Positions 45,224 through 53,137 of a stretch of 56,224 nt of DNA are shown here, in pieces. A program made the position numbers and the translations under genes. Source of the stretch: Pontibacterium sinense (GTDB lineage Bacteria; Pseudomonadota; Gammaproteobacteria; Pseudomonadales; Balneatricaceae); assembly GCF_015209595.1 (NCBI RefSeq), contig NZ_JADEYS010000027.1:1-56224 (forward strand), read 5' to 3'. The notes under the pieces are model-generated. The model ran no database searches. It saw only the letters and a program-made list of their open reading frames with translations, and had not been told where the DNA came from. Within the stretch, counting starts at the first letter, position 1, and each line of letters starts with the position of its first letter.

Positions 45224-45715
45224 GTGTCTGAGATCACCACCTATTATCTGGAAATGAAGAACGTCGCCCAGTTAAACGGCAAAGACCAGCCTGATCAACT
45301 GAGCGTCGTTGAGGTGGAAAACGATCAGTTCGAGCTGAACCGCTTCCTCTACCAACTTGTCGGTGCCCAATGGCAGTGGACGGACAAACTGGCCCTCTCG
45401 GATGACGCTTGGAAACACTACGCCGAAGATAAAAACCTGCGCACCTGGGTTGCCTACTCCCAAGGCGCGATTGCCGGATACTACGAACTGAGCAAGCAGG
45501 ATAACGGTGTCGTCGAGATCGCTTACTTTGGCCTGACGCCACAGTGTATTGGTCGGGGATTTGGAGGTTATCTGCTCACCCATGCAATCAACTCAGCCTG
45601 GGGATGGGGAGGCACCGAGCGGGTATGGGTACACACCTGCAGCCTGGATCATAAGAGCGCACTTGCGAATTACACAGCACGCGGTTTTGAAATCTATAAA
45701 ACAGAAACGGAATAG
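45224..45715 (+). CDS. GNAT-family N-acetyltransferase
   Basis: 163 residues from a GTG at 45224, chosen because AAGGACG lies just upstream; the longer in-frame reading has no site. GNAT fold: AYSQGAIAGYYELSKQD, then EIAYFGLTPQCIGRGFGGYLLTHAI, the acetyl-CoA loop (Q/R-x-x-G-x-G/A form CIGRGFGG). VWVHTCSLDHKSALANYTARGFEIYKTE is typical of the RimI-like C terminus. It transfers an acetyl group to an unknown amine. It is a single gene, divergent from trmK. Confidence 0.87.
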   Translation: MSEITTYYLEMKNVAQLNGKDQPDQLSVVEVENDQFELNRFLYQLVGAQWQWTDKLALSDDAWKHYAEDKNLRTWVAYSQGAIAGYYELSKQDNGVVEIAYFGLTPQCIGRGFGGYLLTHAINSAWGWGGTERVWVHTCSLDHKSALANYTARGFEIYKTETE

Positions 45716-45846
45716 CAACGGTCGCGAGGAAGGTTCTGCAGAATCCCTCGCGCTAGCCCGCCCTTATAGCATCCCTCTTTAATGCCCTTCAGGATACCGA
45801 GGACTGGCAGCCCCCAACTCATCCAGCAGGCTTGGGGATATATCAT

Positions 45847-46536
45847 TTAGCGGGAAAAGGACTTCACTTCATCCGCTGTTAAATACCGCCACTGCCGCTC
45901 CTCCACATCCAGCGCGACCTCACCGATTTGTTCACGATGCAGTGAAACAACACGATTACCCACCGCAGCAAACATCCGCTTAACCTGATGAAACTTTCCC
46001 TGAGTAATCGTCAGAAGCACTTCTTTGGGGTTAATCACTTCGAGCATAGCTGGCAAGGTCAGTTGCTCCTCCCCCTGCAACTTCACCCCACGCTTAAATT
46101 TATCCGCCACATCATCTGCAATCGGGCGAGACAATCCCACGCGGTAGACCTTCTGGCACTGAGAATTGGGCGTTGTGATATGGAATGACCAACGCCCGTC
46201 ATCGGTGATCAACACCAGTCCTGTGGTATCCGCATCCAGACGACCCGCGATATGTAACTCATCCGCGCGCTCAATATCCACATACTTAAACAGGGACGGA
46301 TAAACATCATCCACATTGGCGCAGATCGTCCCGGCGGGCTTGTGCATCAGGAGATAACGAAAAGCGCGGGGCTTAAGCGTTTGACCATCGAGTGTGATGC
46401 AGTTGTTTTCATGCACCTGAGTCCTTTCCTCAAGCACAACCTGCTCATTCACCCTCACCTCTCCGGCATTGATCAGCCGGACGGCATCCGCTCTTGTTAA
46501 CTCAGTACTTTTACACACAAATCGATCAAGGCGCAT
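45847..46536 (-). CDS. rsuA: 16S rRNA pseudouridine synthase RsuA
   Basis: 229 residues from the ATG at 46536 (TTG at 46545 is in frame but less likely). N-terminal S4 RNA-binding domain MRLDRFVCKSTELTRADAVRLI, then the synthase domain with GRLDADTTGLVLITDDG (catalytic aspartate in GRLDADTTG) and GKFHQVKRMFAAVGNRVVSLHR. It makes pseudouridine 516 in 16S rRNA. It follows a Rho-like gene by about 50 bases on the same strand, so the two may be co-transcribed. Confidence 0.93.
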   Translation of the reverse strand: MRLDRFVCKSTELTRADAVRLINAGEVRVNEQVVLEERTQVHENNCITLDGQTLKPRAFRYLLMHKPAGTICANVDDVYPSLFKYVDIERADELHIAGRLDADTTGLVLITDDGRWSFHITTPNSQCQKVYRVGLSRPIADDVADKFKRGVKLQGEEQLTLPAMLEVINPKEVLLTITQGKFHQVKRMFAAVGNRVVSLHREQIGEVALDVEERQWRYLTADEVKSFSR

Positions 46537-46585
46537 GATAAGCAAGGTGCTGGATGGATATGGAAGACGGCGATTTCATCACGCG

Positions 46586-47545
46586 TTATGTATCTGACGA
46601 AAAAGCGTCTAACAGCTCTGCGTTTGTTGGATATTTTTCCAGTAACTCAACCAACTTCCCTGCGCCGTCTACCGGCCGAAGAGAGGTAAGGCTCCTCCGC
46701 AACGTTCTGACCTTTTCGATATCTTTCGAATCTAAAAGAAGCTCCTCACGGCGCGTGCTGCTTTTAGCAATATCCAACGCGGGGAAAATCCGATGACTGG
46801 CAACCTCGCGGGAGAGAACAACTTCCATATTCCCCGTGCCTTTGAACTCTTCGAATATCACCTGATCCATCCGGCTACCGGTGTCCACCAGCACGGTTGC
46901 CAGAATCGTCAGCGACCCACCGTTTTCGATATTTCGCGCAGCGCCAAACAGTTTTCGCGGTACTTCCAACGCTCGGGCATCAATACCACCTGACATGGTC
47001 CGACCGCTACTCCTGCGCTCGGCATTATGTACGCGAGAGAGCCTTGTCAGAGAATCAATCACAATCATGACATCATGGCCTTCACCCGCTTCTTTACGGG
47101 CAGCGCTAAGAAGGTCATCAGCCACACGTACGTGGTGGGCATAGCTTTCATCCGAGGATGAGGCGTGTACCTCAGCTGACACGCTGCGCTTAAAGTCAGT
47201 CACCTCTTCCGGTCGTTCATCAATGAGCAACGCATACAGCTTTATCTCGGGATACGCTTCGCCCACCGCCTGACAGATATGCTTTAGGGTGGTCGTTTTA
47301 CCCGAGCCTGGAGGCGCAACAATCAACCCCCTCTGACCTCTCCCGATTGGCGTGATCAAATCCATTGCACGCATGGAACGTTGCTGAGAACCTGATGCCA
47401 AACGAATGCATGGAGAAGGATGGATAGCTACGCCATTTAAAAAGCGCTTTTCCGGATCATCATGAATTACATCTTTGCTCGCCTCCTCGACGGGTTTGGA
47501 GGGTTTATTTCGCTTTACCTTCAAAGATAGTGTTTTTCGCGTCAT
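46586..47545 (-). CDS. Rho-like ATPase lacking the N-terminal RNA-binding domain
   Basis: A 319-residue paralogue of termination factor Rho. The motor is complete. Walker A is IVAPPGSGKTTTL (Rho usually has AGK), Walker B is VMIVIDSLTRLSR, the R-loop is TMSGGIDARALEVPRKLFGAARN, then FEEFKGTGNMEVVLSR and the arginine-finger region FPALDIAKSSTRREELLL. It starts where the motor starts: only about 45 residues, Lys-rich, replace the roughly 130-residue primary RNA-binding domain of E. coli Rho. It may load on RNA or partner Rho differently. It precedes rsuA. Not a fragment, since the motor and reading frame are intact. Confidence 0.85.
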   Translation of the reverse strand: MTRKTLSLKVKRNKPSKPVEEASKDVIHDDPEKRFLNGVAIHPSPCIRLASGSQQRSMRAMDLITPIGRGQRGLIVAPPGSGKTTTLKHICQAVGEAYPEIKLYALLIDERPEEVTDFKRSVSAEVHASSSDESYAHHVRVADDLLSAARKEAGEGHDVMIVIDSLTRLSRVHNAERRSSGRTMSGGIDARALEVPRKLFGAARNIENGGSLTILATVLVDTGSRMDQVIFEEFKGTGNMEVVLSREVASHRIFPALDIAKSSTRREELLLDSKDIEKVRTLRRSLTSLRPVDGAGKLVELLEKYPTNAELLDAFSSDT

Positions 47546-47643
47546 GATTTCGGCTTATCGCTCTGGATAATTGGGTGATGTTTAGCGTAGTGGCAGCAGT
47601 CTAACGAAGCTTTCGGGATAAATGTATCTCTGATCCCACTTAT

Positions 47644-48120
47644 TCACTGAACTACATCTAACAAGTAGTCTGCGATATCTGCGCCAAGGGTGTTATGAAA
47701 CGCGTCCCGATCAAACCCCTGCGGGTCTTCCGCTATCACACCCAGTTCACCTCTAATCGATTCCGGCAGCGGTGTGATGAATGAGTGGTGTCCAGCATTT
47801 GGGATTGTTCGATACGTGAGCCGTTCCTTAGATTTGAGATTCATCGCGATTATGTCTGAATGATAAGGCTCAGTCAGCACATCATCCCATTCAGCCCGCA
47901 TCAGAAGTACGGGGACTTCGACTTGAGCCAACGCGTCCGATGATTTGAACATAACACCCACAGGGGCCATCAGGACGACCGCCTTAACCCGAGCATCACG
48001 TGTATTTTCAATACTGACCGATTCAATTTTTCCGGCCTTCGCTAAACCAAAGCTATTGTGACGCCTGCACATTACGTTAATTGGATGAGGTTTCAGAACT
48101 TTCCATTGTCGTTTTTCCAT
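47644..48120 (-). pseudogene. C-terminal remnant of an alpha/beta hydrolase
   Basis: The open frame of 158 residues has the C-terminal half of a dienelactone-hydrolase-like enzyme: ARVKAVVLMAPVGVMF, VEVPVLLMRAEWDDVLTEPYHS and AGHHSFITPLPES (the Asp and His of the triad). The N-terminal half with the nucleophile GxSxG is missing. The frame runs directly into the end of the SnoaL-like gene, whose stop it overlaps by 28 bases. A deletion has probably joined the two, and the hydrolase should be inactive. Confidence 0.7.
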
Positions 48121-48860
48121 TCACTTTGCGGAGGAACTTTTTCTGTTGTATCCCAATGCTCCACAATCTTGCCACTCGAAAGGCGGTACAGGTCATAGAA
48201 CGACGAATGAACTCCATCCAAATACCCTTCGCAGACCGATAGTACAAAGTTACCGTCTGCCAGTAATCGATGTAATCTGTTGTATTGGATGTATGCGCCC
48301 GCATCAGACGTCTTCAGTACAAGGGCGGCTTCCAATGAAGATAAACCATCAGCCAAACGCGGGTTGTGCTCGATATAGGTTTCTGTAGAAACAAATTGCG
48401 GAAGGTTTTGCTGTTGGCCGTCGATCAGAACATCGCTAACAAACGCCCTGACGAGCTCTCGATTGGTTTCCGTCTTCTCAATATCCCTAACCTCGGACTC
48501 ACCATCAACCATCGAGTGACCAGACAGATTTGGCCCCTTCCGTGACTGAATATTATCCCAATGTTCAACCGTTTGATCGCCTTCAAACCTAAAGACTTCA
48601 AAGCCGACTCGCGAGCTGCTGAACTCATATTCCGTATGGCCAAAGACATAGTCTCCATCAGAAAAGATACGAACGATATTGACCCTGGGAGAGCTTTTAG
48701 CCAGACGCTTGAACAATGCAGCCAGCCCCTCACCACCTTCTTGAGTTTGAGGGTTGTGCTGGATGTATTTATCGGGATTAACAACGTATGTAGAAGCCTC
48801 GTCGCCAGTCTCTATACCTTTTAACAAAGCTCGAATCTGTTCTTTTCGCTGTGCAGTCAT
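48093..48860 (-). CDS. double SnoaL/NTF2-like protein
   Basis: A 255-residue protein with two SnoaL-like units, each ending in a similar strand: FRFEGDQTVEHWDNIQ (first) and YRLSSGKIVEHWDTTE (second). Each begins with IEHNP or IQHNP. SnoaL-like domains bind small polyketide-type molecules or act as isomerases or cyclases; no activity can be assigned here. The C-terminal PPQSEWKNDNGKF is the usual family ending, so the gene itself is complete. It abuts a broken hydrolase gene on the same strand. Confidence 0.85.
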   Translation of the reverse strand: MTAQRKEQIRALLKGIETGDEASTYVVNPDKYIQHNPQTQEGGEGLAALFKRLAKSSPRVNIVRIFSDGDYVFGHTEYEFSSSRVGFEVFRFEGDQTVEHWDNIQSRKGPNLSGHSMVDGESEVRDIEKTETNRELVRAFVSDVLIDGQQQNLPQFVSTETYIEHNPRLADGLSSLEAALVLKTSDAGAYIQYNRLHRLLADGNFVLSVCEGYLDGVHSSFYDLYRLSSGKIVEHWDTTEKVPPQSEWKNDNGKF

Positions 48861-48932
48861 AGGGCGTTCCAGTTTGAGATCTGACAGGGATGAGCATCAT
48901 AGATGACGAACTTGCCAGGCTTTGAAAAATAT

Positions 48933-49940
48933 CTAAGCCTCTCTAATTTCGGGGATATTTTCTTTTACAACAGCAGGCAGTTTCGCCACCAAATAGACTC
49001 TTACACGATGCCAAAATACAGACAATAACAAAAGCGCTCCCCCCATAAGAACCCCCGTTAATGCAAAACTATAGCCTACCCCACCGTATGCTTTAATCAG
49101 GCTAGAAAGTGCATAAAGCACATACACTAACGATGAAACCATGAAAGCGCGCCGATCAATGACAATCGAAATTGAAGTCATAAATACGTACAAAACTACA
49201 ACAGCAGCCATACTCACCAGACTTTCATTTCCATCAAGCACTCCTAGCTTTGAAAAGACAGGATGAATAATCAGTGGCGCTGAAAGCAAGTGCAACCAAA
49301 AAGCCACATCAGAATTTCGTGTTATTCTCTTTGTATCAGAAGAGTCCCAGTACATCGCAAAGATAAATGACAAAACACCGCAGATGAAGAGGATGACCAA
49401 TAGCGAGTCGTTAGTGTCAGGAAAGATACTCATAGCAAGTGAAACCAAAAGCCCTACAGCTGCTGCCGTACCAACAGCGATAGTGATAGGAACCTTAAAG
49501 CGTAGCCAATGAAGATAGGCCGCTATGGTGGCTAGCGCAGCAGAAAGCATAAATGACATTTCTTTTGATCCCATAACAACAAAATCAGAAATCGAATAAA
49601 CCCCTCCCACAAATGCCAATAACAACGCAATACCAGGCAGAGCCATTTTCCTTTTGAGCACAAAAATCTCAGAGAGAATCCACGATAAAACCGTAAATAC
49701 TAACATCCCCAAAACATCGCTTTCAGCAATGAAGTTCACTACCCATAGACTAGAAAAAATCAGCAATAAACAGGCTATTACAATAAAGATATCATTGAAC
49801 CCACCAACCAATTTGAAATTTTCTTCATCGACGGAAGGTGAATGTTTAGATGACGATAATAAAGCGCGAAACTCTTCAACAGCCGAATCTGTAAATACGC
49901 CTTTCTTTACCGCAAAATTCAAATCTTCATCTGTATACAT
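48933..49940 (-). CDS. multi-pass membrane protein of unknown function
   Basis: A 335-residue protein with a short cytoplasmic head (TDEDLNFAVKKGVFTDSAVEEFRALL) followed by about ten hydrophobic helices. The head resembles the start of DUF2157-like proteins, but the match is weak. No catalytic motif was found. Upstream, CTCGTTAGGC on the minus strand (near 49955) looks like the end of an integron attC site, so it may be cassette-borne. The function is not known. Confidence 0.8.
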   Translation of the reverse strand: MYTDEDLNFAVKKGVFTDSAVEEFRALLSSSKHSPSVDEENFKLVGGFNDIFIVIACLLLIFSSLWVVNFIAESDVLGMLVFTVLSWILSEIFVLKRKMALPGIALLLAFVGGVYSISDFVVMGSKEMSFMLSAALATIAAYLHWLRFKVPITIAVGTAAAVGLLVSLAMSIFPDTNDSLLVILFICGVLSFIFAMYWDSSDTKRITRNSDVAFWLHLLSAPLIIHPVFSKLGVLDGNESLVSMAAVVVLYVFMTSISIVIDRRAFMVSSLVYVLYALSSLIKAYGGVGYSFALTGVLMGGALLLLSVFWHRVRVYLVAKLPAVVKENIPEIREA

Positions 49941-50391
49941 ATATATCCCTGATAGAGCCTAACGAGGCTGGCGGATTAGACATTTTGACGCAAATATATC
50001 CATCTACCGAAGCCCGGTCCTGTTTATTATAGCGTTCTGGTCGGAGCGATTAGTAGTTCACCCTAGCTCAGACCCGCTGTATCTATCTTTTCAGCCCGAT
50101 ATAAACACGATCCCAGCCATGTCCTGTCACTTAATGCCCTAGTTCATCCTGCATAGAGATCTTCTCGATACTGTTTACCATACAGTACATCAGCCCTGAG
50201 CGTTTACCTCGTTTTTACCTCTCAGACTGAAGCCTTTCAGACTTCTGGCGCTGTTGTGCGACTGGATACCCGCTAATCAGTTCAATAAACAAGACCTTCT
50301 CACCGCAAACTTAGGAGGTTTCTGTGCCCGCAGTAATACTTCGGGAATAAGCAAACAGAACGATTTTTGACAGAATGGCAGGATCATCATT
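49941..50391. other. gene-poor gap with a partial attC-like end
   Basis: No supported gene. GCCTAACGAG at about 49958-49967 is the complement of CTCGTTAGGC, an attC-type core, but the matching arm was not convincing. TACTGTTTACCATACAGTA at 50169-50187 is a 19-base near-palindrome. The stretch after 50200 shows no repeat or promoter that I can name. Confidence 0.4.
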
Positions 50392-50583
50392 GTGATCATT
50401 GCGATAACGGGACTCAAACAGGCTCATATCGAGGCCATCATCGACCCTATGATTGAGGGTGTATTTAAACGTGTCCGGCTGGACCTGATCCGCAAAACCG
50501 CAACGGAATCATCTTGGGCTGGTTACAATCGTAGTGTTTGTAACGTGTCATCCATTGCACTATCACCGGTACAGTTCTTGTGA
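50392..50583 (+). CDS. doubtful small ORF
   Basis: A 63-codon frame opening with GTG after AGGATC (spacing about eight). The product (IIAITGLKQAHIEAIIDPMIEG and on) has no recognised family, and the second half looks like random sequence. It could be a remnant of a lost gene. It ends 50 bases before the interleaved repeat at 50635-50693. I list it only because the region otherwise lacks genes. Confidence 0.22.
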   Translation: MIIAITGLKQAHIEAIIDPMIEGVFKRVRLDLIRKTATESSWAGYNRSVCNVSSIALSPVQFL

Positions 50584-50634
50584 ACGACGCTAGCTGGAAT
50601 CTGTCCGGTAAACTCAAGGGCGGAGGGATCTGTC

Positions 50635-50693
50635 CGACAGTTTAAAGGCCACTCCTACAGACGACCTTTAAACTGTCGCCTGTAGGAGTTTTT
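50635..50693 (+). repeat. two interleaved perfect inverted repeats with a T-run
   Basis: Arms occur in the order A-B-A'-B'. A is CGACAGTTTAAAGG (50635-50648) with A' CCTTTAAACTGTCG (50665-50678). B is ACTCCTACAG (50651-50660) with B' CTGTAGGAGT (50680-50689), which runs into TTTTT. A/A' (14 bp) and B/B' (10 bp) cannot form together. In plus-strand RNA, B/B' looks like an intrinsic terminator and A/A' like its antiterminator. It lies at the 3' side of a minus-strand lipoprotein gene, with no plus gene downstream. A decayed mobile-element end is an alternative. Confidence 0.75.
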
Positions 50694-50707
50694 CTGCATC
50701 GATCCAC

Positions 50708-51250
50708 TCAATGCGTATGCGGGCGTAGCTTAAAGGTCCCCGTCGTGTATCTGACGCCTTCAACTACAAAGGAGATAACCGTCTCGGAAGCGAAGTCTTT
50801 ACCCATGAGGAATGTCGCATCGGCACCTGTGTCACCCGGAAAGATGAAGTAGTTCGTCTTGCTGTCACGGATGTTCCCTTTGCCGTCTTCATCTTCGTTC
50901 ATCTCTATATTGCGAACCCGAAGCGCAACAGCCTTTGTGCCAGGTTTACTCAAAGAAACAGCGATCTCAGAGTTGAGAGGCAGATCAAATGGGTTGCCTC
51001 CGGCTTCATCCTTTGTCAGCCACAGTTCAAGGTCTCCCTTGTCATCGTGTAGTTTGAGTTCAGCGAAGCCCACATGCTGCTGAGCCGAAAACAGCGGCAC
51101 CAAAATTCCATCATGTAAGGTATGACTGTGACTATGACCGTGGCCATGCGTGTGCCCATGGCTGTATGTATGGCCGCCCTTCTGTTGCACACACCCGGCG
51201 ATGATGAACAGTAGCGACAACAGAAGCGCTGGTTTCGTGAATCCTGACAT
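50708..51250 (-). CDS. histidine-rich metal-binding lipoprotein
   Basis: A 180-residue protein. Signal peptide with lipobox (LLFIIAGC), then a striking H-rich run, HTYSHGHTHGHGHSHSHTLHDG, just after the lipid site. The remaining 120 residues form a beta-rich domain (FAELKLHDDKGDLELWLTKDE, EIAVSLSKPGTKAVALRV) ending RPHTH. Such histidine tracts typically bind zinc or nickel at the envelope. The start has AAGGAGAA upstream. No transporter is adjacent. The beta domain family was not recognised; the metal role is inferred. Confidence 0.82.
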   Translation of the reverse strand: MSGFTKPALLLSLLFIIAGCVQQKGGHTYSHGHTHGHGHSHSHTLHDGILVPLFSAQQHVGFAELKLHDDKGDLELWLTKDEAGGNPFDLPLNSEIAVSLSKPGTKAVALRVRNIEMNEDEDGKGNIRDSKTNYFIFPGDTGADATFLMGKDFASETVISFVVEGVRYTTGTFKLRPHTH

Positions 51251-51473
51251 ACTTTGTATTTCTCCTTTCTGCAGAACGCCAAGCTACCAGACAGGTACAA
51301 CCAAGCTGTGGCTGTCTAGGACAACGTGTTGGCCGAGCGTTGAGCGCCTGGTACAGCTCGATCATAAAATCCTGATTACCGCTGCTAGGTTTTAACTAAT
51401 TTAAAGGTTCGGGTTTAATAACAACCAAATAGGTATTTTTACTTGACCGTTTTAATAATGATTAACCCATTTC

Positions 51474-51537
51474 TGGTAACACGCCTAAACCGCTAAGGTT
51501 GGCTCGTGTTTTTAGAGCCTCTTTAGCGCAACTTATG
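51474..51537 (-). repeat. attC-like imperfect palindrome 1 (degenerate ends)
   Basis: It lies directly downstream (minus strand) of the 72-residue gene. On the minus strand CGCTAAAGAGGCTC pairs with GAGCCAACCTTAGCG through a TAAAAACAC loop, and the site ends in GTGTTACC. Only one end resembles a core site, so the assignment is weaker than for the others. Confidence 0.4.
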
Positions 51538-51539
51538 AA

Positions 51540-51758
51540 TCAGTCATCATCTTGCATAGGTATTGAATACTGACCTGATTTAAGACCGGATAATCTATCA
51601 TCAATATTCGAAGTTTCTAAATCTGACAGGACTATAGATTCATTGTCAGGATAGAATATGTACTCATCTTTAAAGACATCAAACTTTATCTTTCCGAGAA
51701 TTTGACCACTATCACTGATGCAATTAAGTTCTTGCTGGATTGGCCAGAACATCACCAT
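51540..51758 (-). CDS. small hypothetical protein, cassette-like
   Basis: A 72-residue acidic protein (MVMFWPIQQELNCISDSGQ, ending YSIPMQDDD) with no recognised family or membrane segment. AGAGAG precedes the ATG. An attC-like palindrome begins right after its stop and another lies upstream at 51913-52000, so gene plus downstream site have the layout of an integron cassette. AT-rich relative to the chromosomal genes to the left. Confidence 0.55.
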   Translation of the reverse strand: MVMFWPIQQELNCISDSGQILGKIKFDVFKDEYIFYPDNESIVLSDLETSNIDDRLSGLKSGQYSIPMQDDD

Positions 51759-51912
51759 CTTAAATCTCTCTTTTAAACATATTTTTCAGTGGATTATAAT
51801 CGACTCAATGTTGCAGTAAACAGGTACCAAATTTACTACCCATTTTTAGAATACGTTTTAGCTTTGAAATTTAAGCACTCTTCTTAGTCTACTCATCGCG
51901 GGTAACTCGAAG

Positions 51913-52000
51913 ATATAACGCCAAGGCAATGGACCGCGTTGTGGCGAAGCCACCCTTTTAGCGATCCAGCCGAAGGCGTTCATTGAGCGTCTTGCTATGT
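51913..52000 (-). repeat. attC-like imperfect palindrome 2
   Basis: On the minus strand it runs from ACATAGC (core, one base off ACATAAC) to GTTATAT, 88 bases. Inner arms CAATGAACGCC and GCGGTCCATTG pair with the mismatches typical of attC, around TGGCTTCGCCA. It follows the stop of the 60-residue gene by 17 bases. The 28 bases beyond its end recur after attC-like site 5. Confidence 0.6.
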
Positions 52001-52016
52001 GCTTATTGGTTAAACC

Positions 52017-52199
52017 TTACACATCGTCGGGGCGATTTGTCTCGCTCCTGGCTTTTTTTGCGTTGTTTCTATCTGTTTTTTCCGCTCTCTTTTGCTTCTT
52101 GCGCTCATTTTTTTCAGTTAAGATCTTAATTGCCTCATCCTTCGATAAACTAGGGTGTTTAGCAAGTAACTCTGTAACCTTTTCATCAAACTTCGTCAT
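52017..52199 (-). CDS. small lysine-rich protein, cassette-like
   Basis: 60 residues from the ATG at 52199 (GAGG six bases upstream). MTKFDEKVTELLAKHPSLSKDEAIKIL is a likely helical or DNA-binding-like unit, followed by a highly basic tail (KKQKRAEKTDRNNAKKARSE). A longer in-frame start at 52328 would read the neighbouring attC-like palindrome as protein and is rejected. Function unknown. It is flanked by attC-like sites on both sides. Confidence 0.62.
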   Translation of the reverse strand: MTKFDEKVTELLAKHPSLSKDEAIKILTEKNERKKQKRAEKTDRNNAKKARSETNRPDDV

Positions 52200-52264
52200 T
52201 GGTAACCTCATACTGTGTAAGTCCGAATATAACAGGTATTTTCTTGATCCCGAAGCGGAGAGAC

Positions 52265-52357
52265 ACACAACGCCCGGTTTTGGGGCGGATTTGGAGCAGA
52301 GGAGCAGCGGAAAGGCAGTCCCAACCACGAAATGGCGACAATAGCTGGTTGTTATAG
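52265..52357 (-). repeat. attC-like imperfect palindrome 3
   Basis: On the minus strand it spans TATAAC (core) to GTTGTGT, 93 bases, between two cassette-like genes. The stop codon of the 52352-52687 gene falls inside the first core, a common cassette arrangement. The internal arms pair less well than in site 5. Confidence 0.5.
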
Positions 52358-52687
52358 CTTTTGCATACGGTACACCTTGTATGTTGTTGGCTCTCCATAG
52401 CCTCTAACAACGATCAAGATGTTGTCAGCACTGCCACGAACATAGTAGGTGAATTCAACATATCCTAACTCTCTTGTCGTGCCGTGGTAGGTCAGTTTCT
52501 TCTTAAAATCAATGTTCAACACACTGCCTACAGACGCCTTAACTTCTGTATTATTAGAGATAAATGCCCTGCTTTTGTTGGCTTCATCGTCAGTCGCATG
52601 CCACAGGTGAAGTATCAGTGACACGACAAGGGTCAGTGCCACAAATCGCAGCACTCTTTTCAAACTCTTCCCTAACGTCGGACTCAT
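52352..52687 (-). CDS. single-pass membrane protein, possibly Coa1-like
   Basis: 111 residues with one N-terminal membrane helix (VLRFVALTLVVSLILHLWHA) and a small beta-rich outer domain (ASVGSVLNIDFKKK, GYVEFTYYVRGSADNILIVVRG). The VG...V.G...G pattern hints at Coa1-like domains of unknown bacterial function, with low confidence. The stop falls inside an attC-like site. It starts 12 bases after the stop of the gene upstream, so the two probably form one two-gene cassette or operon. Confidence 0.6.
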   Translation of the reverse strand: MSPTLGKSLKRVLRFVALTLVVSLILHLWHATDDEANKSRAFISNNTEVKASVGSVLNIDFKKKLTYHGTTRELGYVEFTYYVRGSADNILIVVRGYGEPTTYKVYRMQKL

Positions 52688-52699
52688 AGGCCAACAGCC

Positions 52700-53065
52700 C
52701 TATTTATTACCTATTCGGGTGTTATATTCAGGATCAAACGCCGTAATTTTCAGTGCGTTTTTAAGTATATAGGTAACGCCATCAGTGTCGTTTTTATCAA
52801 TATACACAATACTCCCGTCGACTAACTGAGCCTGCAGTTTCCGGTTTTGCTTTCCTTCAAGCCATTCCACGAATATCGACACCAGGTTTTCGATCAGGAT
52901 CTCAGGGTTATCAGTACCGATCACTTCAATGGTTTCGTCCGTCGCAACCACAAACTGGCGTGTTACAGGTTGCTTACGAAATTCTATATCTCGCTTTTCA
53001 AGCAAACTCACAACCGTATTCTCAGGATCAAAAAGGACTAACTCAAACAACGTATCTGTATTCAT
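52700..53065 (-). CDS. hypothetical protein, cassette-like
   Basis: A 121-residue soluble protein (MNTDTLFELVLFDPENTVVS, QLVDGSIVYIDKNDTDG) with mixed alpha/beta pattern and no recognised family. Its stop is 12 bases from the next gene, so it is translated with the membrane protein at 52352-52687. Codon use looks unlike the housekeeping genes but was not measured. Possible structural partner of its neighbour. Confidence 0.6.
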   Translation of the reverse strand: MNTDTLFELVLFDPENTVVSLLEKRDIEFRKQPVTRQFVVATDETIEVIGTDNPEILIENLVSIFVEWLEGKQNRKLQAQLVDGSIVYIDKNDTDGVTYILKNALKITAFDPEYNTRIGNK

Positions 53066-53137
53066 TGATATGACCCTGTAACAAGGTAGTTAAGCGCACT
53101 GGAGTAATTCCCAATAATGAGATCAACCTAATGTCTC

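Noticed and set aside
50169-50187. LexA-like box TACTGTTTACCATACAGTA
   Set aside because: CTGT and ACAG are seven bases apart instead of the eight of gammaproteobacterial LexA sites, and no SOS gene follows.
50635-50693. H-type pseudoknot from the interleaved repeats
   Set aside because: Connecting loops of two, four and one bases are too short to span stems of 10 and 14 base pairs; alternative hairpins are more likely.
52200-52328. Longer start for the lysine-rich small protein (at 52328)
   Set aside because: The extra 43 residues read through the neighbouring attC-like palindrome, and the internal ATG has the better ribosome site.
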